DNA of 28,083 bases from NCBI GenBank assembly GCA_038924905.1, contig JBCKUK010000015.1:1-28083 (forward strand). Direction: 5' to 3'. Below the pieces are notes generated by a model that was given only the letters and a program-made list of their open reading frames with translations, had not been told where the DNA came from and made no database searches. Of the stretch, positions 1-8,194 are shown piece by piece. A program made the translations under genes and the position numbers. Every line of letters starts with the position of its first letter. Position 1 is the stretch's first letter. The stretch is from JBCKUK01 sp038924905. Its GTDB lineage: Bacteria > Pseudomonadota > Gammaproteobacteria > Burkholderiales > Methylophilaceae.

Positions 1-653
1 TTAAGTAGTTCAAGGTACATATTAACAGTCCTATGATTAAAGCGAAACTCCGTTTCTTTCAAATGCAAATAGAACGTGTGCTTAGGCACACCGTTAAACT
101 TTGCAAGCATGCGTTTGGCATAACTCCAAAACGATTCAATACCGTTAATATGGTTTTGCCCAACAGCAAATTCATTCGCGCCATGATGCACTCTAAAATG
201 CTTATCAAAGCCAATACCCACCAAGCCATCATAACCACGCCAACCATCCGAGTGAATCACCGTGTCAATTGCAACGCGTCCTCGGATAATGCCTTGCAGC
301 GTGGCTTGACTGCAATTAGGTACAATCTCGGTATACACTTTTCCTTGTCGTTTGAGCAACCCAAATACGATAGTTTTGCCATACGCACCGCGTCCGCGTT
401 TGCCGCGCACACGCTGCGCACCAAAGTAAGATTCATCGACTTCTACGCTACCAGTCAATGGCGAGCTTTGCTCACATATTTCAGCCAAGCGTTGGCGAAT
501 CTTAAGGTAAATATCGTTCATCGAACGCACAGAAATACCAGTCAATTGCGCAGCACTGCTCGCGGTAAAGTCCAAACTAAAACAGCGCACAACCTGCCTG
601 AATTTAGCTTCCGTGATTCGAGAACGCTTGTAATATCTATTTTTACTAATCAT
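1..653 (-). CDS. IS1595-family (IS1016-type) transposase, 3' end outside the window
   Basis: DDE transposase of an insertion sequence, read on the minus strand from ATG at 653 and still open at base 1, so about 217 codons are visible. The N-terminal ~60 residues (start MISKNRYYKRSRITEAKFR) form a helix-turn-helix-like region. They are followed by the catalytic core: first Asp in EVDESYFG, a basic GKRGRG stretch, second Asp in HSDGWRGY, and the terminal N/E region in NGIESFWSYAKRML. This layout is typical of the short IS1016 branch of IS1595, whose proteins are about 210-230 residues, so only a few residues should be missing. No frameshift is seen. It lies 50 bp beyond the miaA stop, transcribed in the same direction. 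Family assignment is by motif recognition; functionality depends on the unseen end. Confidence 0.85.
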   Translation of the reverse strand, partial: MISKNRYYKRSRITEAKFRQVVRCFSLDFTASSAAQLTGISVRSMNDIYLKIRQRLAEICEQSSPLTGSVEVDESYFGAQRVRGKRGRGAYGKTIVFGLLKRQGKVYTEIVPNCSQATLQGIIRGRVAIDTVIHSDGWRGYDGLVGIGFDKHFRVHHGANEFAVGQNHINGIESFWSYAKRMLAKFNGVPKHTFYLHLKETEFRFNHRTVNMYLELL

Positions 654-700
654 CTCAAGAAGTTATCATATGTTAATGTATGCTTAACTTCCTAAGACCC
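1..700 (-). mobile_element. Partial IS1016-type insertion sequence; probable right end near base 700
   Basis: The element carries the transposase at 1-653 and continues past the left edge. On the minus strand the sequence starting at 700, GGGTCTTAGGAAGTTAAGC (700 down to 682), has the G-rich start expected of an IS1595-family terminal repeat, and lies between the transposase ATG and the miaA stop at 705. The other terminus is not in the window, so the boundary and the target duplication are inferred, not shown. Confidence 0.45.
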
Positions 701-704
701 ATAT

Positions 705-1652
705 TTATTTATAATTAAACTGTTCAATTATTTTAATTATACTGTCTAATAAATGATTGCTTAAACAATCAAACTGAACGGTGTCATCCATACCGCGTAA
801 CCAGGTCAGCTGGCGCTTGGCCAGCTGCCTTGTTGCAGAAATGCCCTTTTCTCTTAATTCGTTTAAGCCATATTCACCATCTAAATATTGCCAAGCTTGC
901 CGATAACCCACACAGCGCATGGATGGCACATTTGCATTGAGTGCCGGGTAATCACTGCGTAGCCTTGCAACCTCTTCCACCAAACCCTGCGCTAACATCG
1001 CATCAAAGCGTGCCGCAATGCGTTGATGCAGCACTGCACGATCGCTTGGTACCAAGGCCAGCTTTAATAAACGATATGGCAGGCCCTGTGAGGCGTTTTT
1101 TTTGAAAAGTGATGACATAGGCTGGCCGCTAATTTCAAATACCTCCAGAGCGCGCTGTATGCGCTGCGAATCACCCGGCTCCAGCCGTGCAGCAGTTTCA
1201 GGGTCAACTCTGGCCAACCTGGCATGCATCGTTGGCCAGCCCAATAGCAAAGCCTCTGCATCCAGACGTGTGCGGATTTTAATATCCGCTTCGGGCAAAT
1301 CGCTCAAGCCGCCCTGCAAGGCTTTGAAATACAGCATGGTGCCACCCACCAGCAAAGGGATTTTGCCGCGCGCTGTAATATCAGCCATCAAGTGCAGTGC
1401 ATCCTGACGAAACCGTGCCGCAGAGTAGGCCGCTATAGGCTCAATAACATTAATCAGATGGTGAGGTGCTTGTGCCAGCGTTGCGGCATCCGGCTTGGCC
1501 GTGCCGATATCCATGCCGCGATATACCAGCGCAGAATCTACGCTAATCAGTTCAACCGGCAAGCGCCGTAAAAGCTCAACCGCAAGCCCAGTCTTGCCGC
1601 TGGCAGTGGGACCCATGAGGAAAATTGAGGTCGGGCTACTACGCTTACTCAT
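705..1652 (-). CDS. miaA: tRNA dimethylallyltransferase (MiaA)
   Basis: Transfers the dimethylallyl group from DMAPP to N6 of A37 in tRNAs reading UNN codons, the first step toward ms2i6A. The 315-residue length is normal. It shows the P-loop GPTASGKT (residues 14-21), the DSALVYRGMDIGTAKP substrate segment, GGTMLYFKAL, the SQRIQRALEV region and the C-terminal RQLAKRQLTWLRG motif. ATG at 1652 lies only 3 bp after the stop of the restriction-enzyme remnant, so it is probably translated from the tsaE-amiC operon transcript; no strong Shine-Dalgarno is visible. In many proteobacteria miaA directly follows mutL, which is absent here. IS1016-type DNA begins just past the stop. Confidence 0.97.
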   Translation of the reverse strand: MSKRSSPTSIFLMGPTASGKTGLAVELLRRLPVELISVDSALVYRGMDIGTAKPDAATLAQAPHHLINVIEPIAAYSAARFRQDALHLMADITARGKIPLLVGGTMLYFKALQGGLSDLPEADIKIRTRLDAEALLLGWPTMHARLARVDPETAARLEPGDSQRIQRALEVFEISGQPMSSLFKKNASQGLPYRLLKLALVPSDRAVLHQRIAARFDAMLAQGLVEEVARLRSDYPALNANVPSMRCVGYRQAWQYLDGEYGLNELREKGISATRQLAKRQLTWLRGMDDTVQFDCLSNHLLDSIIKIIEQFNYK

Positions 1653-1655
1653 TAG

Positions 1656-2316
1656 TTAATTCGTCTTTTTACGTTTTTGCTTCTCGGCAGGTAAAAGCGA
1701 GGTGAGTTTTTGGTAAAGCCCAAAAAGAAATGCCACGCGCGCAGCATCAGTCCTGGCGCCTTTGTAACCATAAGCGGCGTCAACAGCTGCATCCAGCGTC
1801 TGATGCGCCTTGAGCAGATTGGTGGGCATGGTCAGCGGCCTTGATATTAATGGGGTCTTGCGGCTTGATGACTTGAGTCTGGTAGCCAGCGATAAAGCCA
1901 AACTGCTTGATATATTTGTATAGCTCGGCCAGCTCAAATTCAAACTCCTCGGCGGTATCGAGGTTGTAGAGCCGAAAACGCGAGAAGTCGGAGACAAGGA
2001 TGTATTTGGGTAAATCGCGCTCTTTGATCCCGGGAAAGTAATCAAGAGCCTGGTGAAAGGCACGTTCCAGATTTTTGCCACGCGATTTATGCTCAACCAG
2101 CAGCTGGCCGCGCCATAGCAAGTCAATGAAACCACCCTTGTCGTCCGACTTTTTTACTGGCTCTTCAAAGCTGGCAATGCGGCGGCGCGTGATGCCAAAG
2201 ACATCAAAGAAGCCATCCCAGAATGATTTTGCCTCGGCATCTTCGCGTGTCTCATGCTCCCACTCTTTGGAAAATACGACAGCGCGAGACTTTATTTCAT
2301 TCCACGATAAAGGCAT
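1656..2316 (-). pseudogene. Remnant of an MmeI-like type IIG/IIL restriction-modification enzyme (central part deleted, frameshifted)
   Basis: The N-terminal frame (from ATG 2316, stop at 1780, 178 codons) is the nuclease domain of a MmeI-like single-chain restriction-modification protein. It has a PD-(D/E)XK site seen as FIDL, nine residues, then EHK, which is the D-X9-EXK spacing of MmeI, and it continues to QDPINIKAAD. Just after that, near 1831-1840, homology moves to another frame, where PLTMPTNLLKAHQTLDAAVD to LFGLYQKLTSLLP matches the extreme C-terminus of the same family; that frame ends at 1656. Intact relatives are about 900 residues, so roughly 700 residues including the methyltransferase and target-recognition domains are missing. 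The ATG follows the amiC stop by 3 bp, with GGAG as ribosome site. Deletion at a short shared sequence (GCTGAC-like) is inferred. Confidence 0.85.
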
Positions 2317-2319
2317 GTG

Positions 2320-3687
2320 CTACTCCATGGAAACCTTGGATCTGGCCAAGGCAGGATTACTTGAGAAATATTTTCTTATACCTGCGAGTATGGCCGCTGC
2401 AAGCTTATCCTGAAAGTCATCATCGTTAAGCTTGCGCTCTTCCTCCGGATTGCTGAGAAAAGCTGTCTCGACCAGTATGGATGGAATATCAGGTGACTTC
2501 AGTACCGCGAACCCCGCCTGCTCCACTGCACGCTTGTGCAAGGTGTTGATGCTACCTAAATGCCCCAGCACGGCTTTGCCTAACTTCAAACTGTCACTGA
2601 TGGTGGCGGTTTGCGAAAGGTCCAGCAAGGTTCTGGCCAAATATGGGTCTTTGTCATCGAGACTCACCCCGCCAATCAAGTCAGATTCATTTTCCTTCTT
2701 GGCCAAATAGCGCGCAGAAGCGCTGGTAGCGCCACGCTCAGACAAGGCAAACACTGAAGAGCCACGCGCATCCCTCTTGATAAAGGCATCTGCGTGGATG
2801 GAGACAAACAAATCGGCCTGCAATTTACGCGCCTTGACCACACGGCCATGCAGCGGAATGAAATAATCGCCATCTCTCGTTAGTACACCACGCATACTGG
2901 GCTCTGCGTCAATTTGTTTTTTCAGTTTCTTGGCGATTGACAGTGTAATGTTTTTTTCGTGTGAGCCATTAGCTCCGCGCGCACCAGGGTCTTCGCCGCC
3001 GTGGCCAGCATCTATCGCGATGGTGATCAGTCGCGAATCTTCCTTGTTGGCCAGTGCTGGTTTATTGACCTCAGGCAGCGTGGTGGCAGGCATTGATGCC
3101 GTAGGGTCCGTATCCGCCGAATCCGACTGGGCAGATTCTGATTTAACTGCATCAGGAATAGGCTCTACAATAATTTTAGGGCCAGCGGCTTGTTGTGGCA
3201 CTGCAGGGCTTGTTGTTGATGAGCTATCAGTAACGGACTTTTCACGTTGCTCCAGCATTGCCATCAAAGGATCCAGGGTCGGATAAATATCAAGCACCAA
3301 CCTGCTCTTGTACTCACCCGCTGGAGGTAAGGAGAAAATGACTGGCTTAATTTCTCCTTTAAGATCAATTACCACCCTGACCACGCCCGGCTTGAATTGA
3401 GCAGCGCGCACTTGCTTGATATAAGGATCGCTGGAGAGGATTTTGTCCGACAAGGTTTTTAGTGTTACGCCTAGCTCAACATCCTCTAAATCCAGCACCA
3501 AACGATCAGGATTTTTCAGCATCACCATTTTATGGCTGATTGGTTTGGCTGATTCCAGGGTAATGCGCGTGTAATCCTCAGCAGGCCATACCCGCGCAGC
3601 AATCAGAACTGTAGCCGCTTGTGCCACATTGGTTAAACTGAAGATCAAGGCTGCAAAAATCAGGTTCTTGAGAATTTCTCTAGACAT
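2320..3687 (-). CDS. amiC: N-acetylmuramoyl-L-alanine amidase, AmiC type (AMIN + Amidase_3)
   Basis: Periplasmic zinc amidase that cleaves the amide between MurNAc and the stem peptide to split septal peptidoglycan during cell separation. 455 residues: Sec signal peptide at 1-25 (hydrophobic LIFAALIFSL, cleavage near AQAA), AMIN domain at about 25-140 that targets the septum, a Ser/Pro/Ala-rich linker at about 145-220, and an Amidase_3 domain to the end. Zinc and catalytic motifs are seen: IDAGHGGEDPGARG, the Glu in HEKNITLS, SIHADAF and the catalytic Glu in ILVETAFLSNPEEE. The start overlaps the tsaE 3' end by 28 bp, with GGAA upstream. tsaE-amiC is a conserved pair. Normally EnvC/NlpD-type LytM proteins activate this family; none is encoded here. 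Confidence 0.95.
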   Translation of the reverse strand: MSREILKNLIFAALIFSLTNVAQAATVLIAARVWPAEDYTRITLESAKPISHKMVMLKNPDRLVLDLEDVELGVTLKTLSDKILSSDPYIKQVRAAQFKPGVVRVVIDLKGEIKPVIFSLPPAGEYKSRLVLDIYPTLDPLMAMLEQREKSVTDSSSTTSPAVPQQAAGPKIIVEPIPDAVKSESAQSDSADTDPTASMPATTLPEVNKPALANKEDSRLITIAIDAGHGGEDPGARGANGSHEKNITLSIAKKLKKQIDAEPSMRGVLTRDGDYFIPLHGRVVKARKLQADLFVSIHADAFIKRDARGSSVFALSERGATSASARYLAKKENESDLIGGVSLDDKDPYLARTLLDLSQTATISDSLKLGKAVLGHLGSINTLHKRAVEQAGFAVLKSPDIPSILVETAFLSNPEEERKLNDDDFQDKLAAAILAGIRKYFSSNPALARSKVSME

Positions 3688-4127
3688 TGCTTTCCAGTAT
3701 CTGTATTTGACGAGGGGATTAGCTGGCGACCTTGACCATGATGTAGCAAACGGACGTCAATATCGGCTTTTGGCAATAGATTTCCCGCGTTTTCTGGCCA
3801 CTCTACCAGGCACACCGATTGCGGATTGAAGTAGTCACGGAAACCCGCAGCATCCCATTCTTCGTAATAAATAAATCTGTATAAATCAAAGTGATATAAT
3901 TGTAATCCAGAAATTACATAAGGTTCAACCAATGTAAATGTCGGGCTTTTTACCTTACCAATATGGCCTAAACGGTGCAGCAATCCGCGCACAAAAGTGG
4001 TCTTTCCGGCACCAAGGTCGCCGTGCAGATAAATCGTCAACCCAGCCGTTATAAAATCAGCCAGGTGGCCGCCCGCAGCCAGCGTTGCCGCCTCATTTTC
4101 TAATTCAAGTGTAATATCTTGCCACAT
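3660..4127 (-). CDS. tsaE: tRNA threonylcarbamoyladenosine biosynthesis ATPase TsaE
   Basis: Small P-loop ATPase that works with TsaB-TsaD to make t6A37 on ANN-decoding tRNAs. 155 residues, normal for the family. Walker A is GDLGAGKTTF (about residues 36-45), followed by the family segments SPTFTLVEPY, HFDLYR and EWPENAG. First gene of the tsaE-amiC-(remnant)-miaA operon. Its ATG at 4127 directly abuts the queG ATG at 4128 on the other strand, so its promoter must lie inside queG. The Shine-Dalgarno is weak (TGGA about 3-4 nt upstream). Confidence 0.95.
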   Translation of the reverse strand: MWQDITLELENEAATLAAGGHLADFITAGLTIYLHGDLGAGKTTFVRGLLHRLGHIGKVKSPTFTLVEPYVISGLQLYHFDLYRFIYYEEWDAAGFRDYFNPQSVCLVEWPENAGNLLPKADIDVRLLHHGQGRQLIPSSNTDTGKQCLEKFSRT

Positions 4128-5213
4128 ATGTCCAAAACTTTAACTAATTCCGGTTCTAACGACTTAGCTGGCCTGGCTACCGACATTAAGCGCTGGGGTG
4201 TCGAGCTTGGTTTTAATCAGGTAGGTATTACTGATACCAATTTGTCGGCTGCCGAAGCAGGTCATCGTGAATGGCTGGAGAAAGGTTTTCATGGTGCCAT
4301 GGATTATATGGCAAAACATGGCGACAAACGCACACGTCCGGCTGAATTAGTGCCTGGCACGTTGCGCGTGATTTCGGCGCGTATGGATTACCTGCCGCCA
4401 AATGCGCGCGACAGCGAAGAAGTCATGAACGATAGCGAGCGGGCTTTTATTTCACGTTACGCGCTGGGGCGCGATTACCACAAGGTATTAAGAAATCGTT
4501 TGCAGCAATTGTGTGACCGTGTTGCCGATGAAATAGGTAATTTTGGCTACCGTGTTTTTACCGACAGTGCGCCGGTGCTCGAAGTGGCACTGGCAGAAAA
4601 GGCTGGGCTGGGCTGGCGCGGCAAACACACCCTGCTCCTTTCGCGCGAAGTCGGTTCCTGGTTTTTTCTGGGTGAAATCTATACCGACCTGCCCTTGCCT
4701 ATTGATACTGCCGGCCAAAATCACTGCGGTAGCTGTAGCGCCTGCATCGATATCTGCCCGACTCAAGCCATCGTAGCGCCTTACGAAGTGGATGCACGAC
4801 GCTGTATCTCTTACCTCACTATTGAGCTAAAAGAAAGCATCCCGGAAGATTTGCGGCCGCTGATTGGTAACCGCGTCTATGGCTGCGACGATTGCCAGCT
4901 TACTTGCCCGTGGAACCGCTTTGCACAGCTTACTGACCAAGCTGATTTTCATGTGCGAAATGGGCTGGACGACGTCAGCCTGGTTATGCTGTTTGCCTGG
5001 GATGAAGCAACTTTTAAACGGAATATGGCGGGCAGCGCAATTTTGCGTATAGGCCACACGCAATGGCTACGTAATCTGGCAGTGGGCTTGGGTAATGCGC
5101 CTACGACACCAGAGGTTATCGCTGCACTACAAAGTCGGTCTAATGATGCATCAGAATTGGTACATGAGCATGTGGCGTGGGCGCTAGCGCGACACGAGGC
5201 CAGACTAACTTAA
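4128..5213 (+). CDS. queG: Epoxyqueuosine reductase QueG
   Basis: Cobalamin-dependent, iron-sulfur enzyme that reduces epoxyqueuosine to queuosine at the wobble base of GUN tRNAs. 361 residues from ATG 4128; an in-frame TTG at 4119 gives three more residues but lies inside tsaE, so ATG is preferred. Two [4Fe-4S] motifs are seen: CGSCSACIDICPTQAI and CDDCQLTCPWN. The N-terminal part has the GFHGAMDYM and SARMDYLP segments of the family, and the C-terminal ~70 residues are HEAT-like (EHVAWALARHE). Divergent from tsaE with no spacer, and convergent with the ROK kinase with a 9-bp overlap at 5205-5213. No clear ribosome site precedes the ATG. Confidence 0.95.
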   Translation: MSKTLTNSGSNDLAGLATDIKRWGVELGFNQVGITDTNLSAAEAGHREWLEKGFHGAMDYMAKHGDKRTRPAELVPGTLRVISARMDYLPPNARDSEEVMNDSERAFISRYALGRDYHKVLRNRLQQLCDRVADEIGNFGYRVFTDSAPVLEVALAEKAGLGWRGKHTLLLSREVGSWFFLGEIYTDLPLPIDTAGQNHCGSCSACIDICPTQAIVAPYEVDARRCISYLTIELKESIPEDLRPLIGNRVYGCDDCQLTCPWNRFAQLTDQADFHVRNGLDDVSLVMLFAWDEATFKRNMAGSAILRIGHTQWLRNLAVGLGNAPTTPEVIAALQSRSNDASELVHEHVAWALARHEARLT

Positions 5214-6155
5214 GGCTGATAACAAGGCTGCACCAATGATGCCAGCCTGGTCGTTGCTGCTGGAAACTTTAATGCTGATTTTGTCGCGCAGCACCGGTAT
5301 CAGGTCAGCCTGCAAACGCTTTTCGAAGGCCTGTTGCATAAGCGGCCAAGCCAAGCGCATGCCGCCGCCTATGATGACGCTGCCGATATCTACTACTTTT
5401 AGAATATGCGCCAAGCCTTGCCCCAGTTTGTCGCCAGCCAAGGCATAAGCCGCCAGCGCATGTTTGTCGCCAGCTTTTGCCAATGCCGCAATCTGGCTGG
5501 CATCAAGTTGTTCGCCACTTGCTTCTGAATAGCTGATAGCTACCCCTGTGGCCGAGGCGTATTGCTCCAGGCAGCCATGGTTGCCACAACCGCATAGCCT
5601 TGCTTTTGGTTTAATACCAATGGGATTGCTATCGAGAGGCTCCACAATCAAATGGCCGATTTCCATGGCAACACCGTGCTGCCCGGGGAATGGTTTGCCT
5701 GCATAAATCAAACCGCCGCCAACGCCAGTGCCAAGACCGATGTAGATCAGGCTGTTGTCAACTGTATTACCTAACCGAAACTCGCCATAGGCAGCGGCCA
5801 GTGCGTCATTTTCAACGATGACAGGCCGCTTGATAGCGCGCGCCAAATCGCCTGCCAGGTCGACATTCAGCAAACCGGGTAAATTGGGTGATTGGGCAAC
5901 GTGTCCATTTTTTGGGTCAATAAACCCGGGAAAGCCAATGCCGATTGAAGTGATGTGCGGATATTGTTGCAGCACCTCATCCAACGCTGCGCTGGTAATA
6001 GCAATGATCTCTTGCCAGGCAATATCCGGCGGATTATTTTTGCAGAGATGAGTAAAGTCTGCATAAACACGTTTTTCATGGATGATGCCAAGTCCATCTA
6101 CCACGCCAACACGTAGGTTTGTGCCACCGACATCCACACCTGCGAATAAGGTCAT
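5205..6155 (-). CDS. ROK-family sugar kinase, probably glucokinase
   Basis: Phosphorylates a free hexose with ATP; glucose is the likely substrate given the glucan-degrading neighbours. 316 residues. ATP motif GVDVGGTNLRVGVVD (6-20), sugar-site segment IENDALAAA-type (VENDALAAAYGE, catalytic Asp117), GLGTGVGGG (about 140-148), and the ROK zinc site: His168 in MEIGHLIV with cysteines 188, 190 and 195 in LCGCGNHGCLEQ. Last gene of the glgC-GH57-GH57-ROK operon, starting 6 bp after the preceding stop. No DNA-binding domain, so it is a kinase rather than a NagC/Mlc-type regulator. Fructose or N-acetyl sugars as substrate cannot be excluded from sequence alone. Confidence 0.88.
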   Translation of the reverse strand: MTLFAGVDVGGTNLRVGVVDGLGIIHEKRVYADFTHLCKNNPPDIAWQEIIAITSAALDEVLQQYPHITSIGIGFPGFIDPKNGHVAQSPNLPGLLNVDLAGDLARAIKRPVIVENDALAAAYGEFRLGNTVDNSLIYIGLGTGVGGGLIYAGKPFPGQHGVAMEIGHLIVEPLDSNPIGIKPKARLCGCGNHGCLEQYASATGVAISYSEASGEQLDASQIAALAKAGDKHALAAYALAGDKLGQGLAHILKVVDIGSVIIGGGMRLAWPLMQQAFEKRLQADLIPVLRDKISIKVSSSNDQAGIIGAALLSALS

Positions 6156-6161
6156 ATCAGT

Positions 6162-8192
6162 TTATTTGCTTTGTATAATTTCCAGTTTAATTTCCAAACT
6201 CTCTCTCAAGGCATGTGCTGGCCATTGTAGCTTCAGGGTAACTGCCTGCATGATCTTCTCAAAACCGGCCTCGGACTGCGACACACTGAAATGTGGATGG
6301 CTGCTGAAATCGCAAGCGATATTACTGCGCAAATGTACGGCACCGCCCAGCACCCCGTCTTCCAATGCAGCGTGCTTGAGTTCGGAAAACTTGATTGCCT
6401 GACCAAAGCCACCAGGAATGTCTTTACCAATACGGAAGCGCCCTGCAGTGCCGTCGCAGCTTGGCATAGCCAGGTTAATCTCAACTCTAAAATTGCCTTC
6501 CGGTATTTTAAGGAATTGATAACTGACGACCAGGCAATTGCCATCCAGTGCAATCTTTTTATGCAGCTTACCACCACGCGCACCAGTGCCATTGAATATA
6601 GAACAAAAATTCAGGGTAGTTTTGCCAGGTGTTGGGCGGCGATATTTTAGTATCTGGCTTGTATCGTCTTCGGCCACCCAGAAATCCTTAAACAACGTCT
6701 TACGATGGCTATCTACGGCCATATCGGCTTGGGTGATCTCATGCTTTGCAGTCATGCGCTCATGCGGATTGGCAATACCATCGCCGCTGTTGCTATGGTC
6801 TGGCTGCGCATTTACTTTATGGTGGTAGTGCTCAATCTGGCGCGTGAGCGTATCGCCAAAATTATGGCGCAGCTGGTAACTATCAAATTCGCAAATAGAA
6901 GCTGTACCATCCAGCCTTGCTACTACCTGAAGTGTACCGTTTTGCAGAAAGACTTCGTCAAAACCATCCATATCAATGTCTACCAGCGCTTTTTCCGGGC
7001 GCTGCTTTACCGCATCGAGCAGAAATTCAAGCGTTAATATGGCGTTAAAAATGGCACGGCGCAAATGCGGCAGATATAAACCGCCAAACAAACCATGCCA
7101 ATAAGCATCATTGGCTTGTGCCTCGTACAGCGCTTTTAGCATTTCTGCTGTTTTCTGGTTGTCTGGCAAGGCGTGGTAACGTGCAGACAGCCCCAGCATG
7201 CGTTTATGCATCCAGTTAGATTCAGGGAAGCGCATGAAAAAGTTGCGCCAGATGCCGCCACGCACATAAGGCTTGGTGAGCTCATATCGATTGGCATTTT
7301 TTTCTTGCTGCACCAGCTCGGCGTAGTGATGGGCTGCCGGTATCGGCAAAGTCCATTCGTTCATTTCAACATAAGAGGCTGTAGGTAGATACGCTATTCC
7401 ACGCGTTTTGGCCATGGCATGATAGTCGCTGTAGCGCATAGGCCTGATAATCGATGAATTTAATACACCCTCAATAAAACTCCGTAGCCAGCCGCGCTCA
7501 TAGACCCAATCATAGGTTTCCGGCCAGATACCAAATTTTTCAATGTCATCAAAATAGATTGCAGCTGCTTGCTTGCTGTCGTCAGCCAAACTTTCCAGAT
7601 AACTCACCGCTTCGTCTGCCGAAGAAAACGGCAAACGATAGCGCAAAGCCTCAGAAATCGGAAACAAATCTATGCGGCGGCCATCTTCTTCGGTTGAGTA
7701 GTAGCCATTCAATGTGCTGCTATCTTTTCCGGTGCACATAAAGTGATAATCATCCACCGTGACATACTGGATACCTGAATCAGCCAAAGCCGGTACCACC
7801 GTAGATTCCCATACACGCTCTGTAAGCCACGCGCCACGCGGTGTTTCGCCTAGATGCTGCTTGAGAAAACTGGATAACTGGGTAATTTGCCCAACACGAT
7901 CAAGAGCAGGAATCGCAGCCAACACCGGTTCGGTAAACCCAGCGCCAAATAATTCCGTCTGCCCGCGCTCCACCATTTCTTTGAGCAACGCCATGTCTTC
8001 CGGGTGCTTTCGGAGCATCCATTCCAATAGCCAGCCGCTGAAATGAATAGCAAACCTGAAGTCAGGGTATTGATACAATACGCGCAGAAAAGGCCCGTAA
8101 CAGCGAATATGCGCGTCATCCAATACGCTCTCAAAATTACCAACAGGTTGGTGCGCATGCACACCGAGTAATAAAGCAACGGTTTTGGCCAT
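6162..8192 (-). CDS. GH57 4-alpha-glucanotransferase-like enzyme
   Basis: Likely transfers or disproportionates alpha-1,4-glucan chains. 676 residues, close to the Thermococcus litoralis 4-alpha-glucanotransferase (about 659), which it resembles throughout the N-terminal half. GH57 motifs: HAHQPVGN (12-19), GAGFTEPVLAAIP, nucleophile Glu125 in AWLTERVWES, VDDYHFM, and the acid/base Asp in YFDDIEKFGIWP (Asp215/216). A GGIWRNFFMRFPESNWMHKRM segment and NDAYWHGLFGGLYLPHLRR follow, then DUF1925/DUF1926-type beta domains from about 400 to the end. No signal peptide, so it is cytoplasmic. Only 2 bp separate it from the upstream GH57 gene. Motifs point to transferase rather than amylase activity, but this is inference from resemblance. 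Confidence 0.9.
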   Translation of the reverse strand: MAKTVALLLGVHAHQPVGNFESVLDDAHIRCYGPFLRVLYQYPDFRFAIHFSGWLLEWMLRKHPEDMALLKEMVERGQTELFGAGFTEPVLAAIPALDRVGQITQLSSFLKQHLGETPRGAWLTERVWESTVVPALADSGIQYVTVDDYHFMCTGKDSSTLNGYYSTEEDGRRIDLFPISEALRYRLPFSSADEAVSYLESLADDSKQAAAIYFDDIEKFGIWPETYDWVYERGWLRSFIEGVLNSSIIRPMRYSDYHAMAKTRGIAYLPTASYVEMNEWTLPIPAAHHYAELVQQEKNANRYELTKPYVRGGIWRNFFMRFPESNWMHKRMLGLSARYHALPDNQKTAEMLKALYEAQANDAYWHGLFGGLYLPHLRRAIFNAILTLEFLLDAVKQRPEKALVDIDMDGFDEVFLQNGTLQVVARLDGTASICEFDSYQLRHNFGDTLTRQIEHYHHKVNAQPDHSNSGDGIANPHERMTAKHEITQADMAVDSHRKTLFKDFWVAEDDTSQILKYRRPTPGKTTLNFCSIFNGTGARGGKLHKKIALDGNCLVVSYQFLKIPEGNFRVEINLAMPSCDGTAGRFRIGKDIPGGFGQAIKFSELKHAALEDGVLGGAVHLRSNIACDFSSHPHFSVSQSEAGFEKIMQAVTLKLQWPAHALRESLEIKLEIIQSK

Positions 8193-8194
8193 AT

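Noticed and set aside
33..695. Long open frame on the plus strand (220 codons)
   Set aside because: It is antisense to the transposase, whose minus-strand frame has clear DDE motifs; the plus-strand translation resembles nothing.
1656..2316. Two separate overlapping genes rather than one broken gene
   Set aside because: The N-terminal and C-terminal homologies belong to the same protein family in the right order, so one deleted gene explains both frames.
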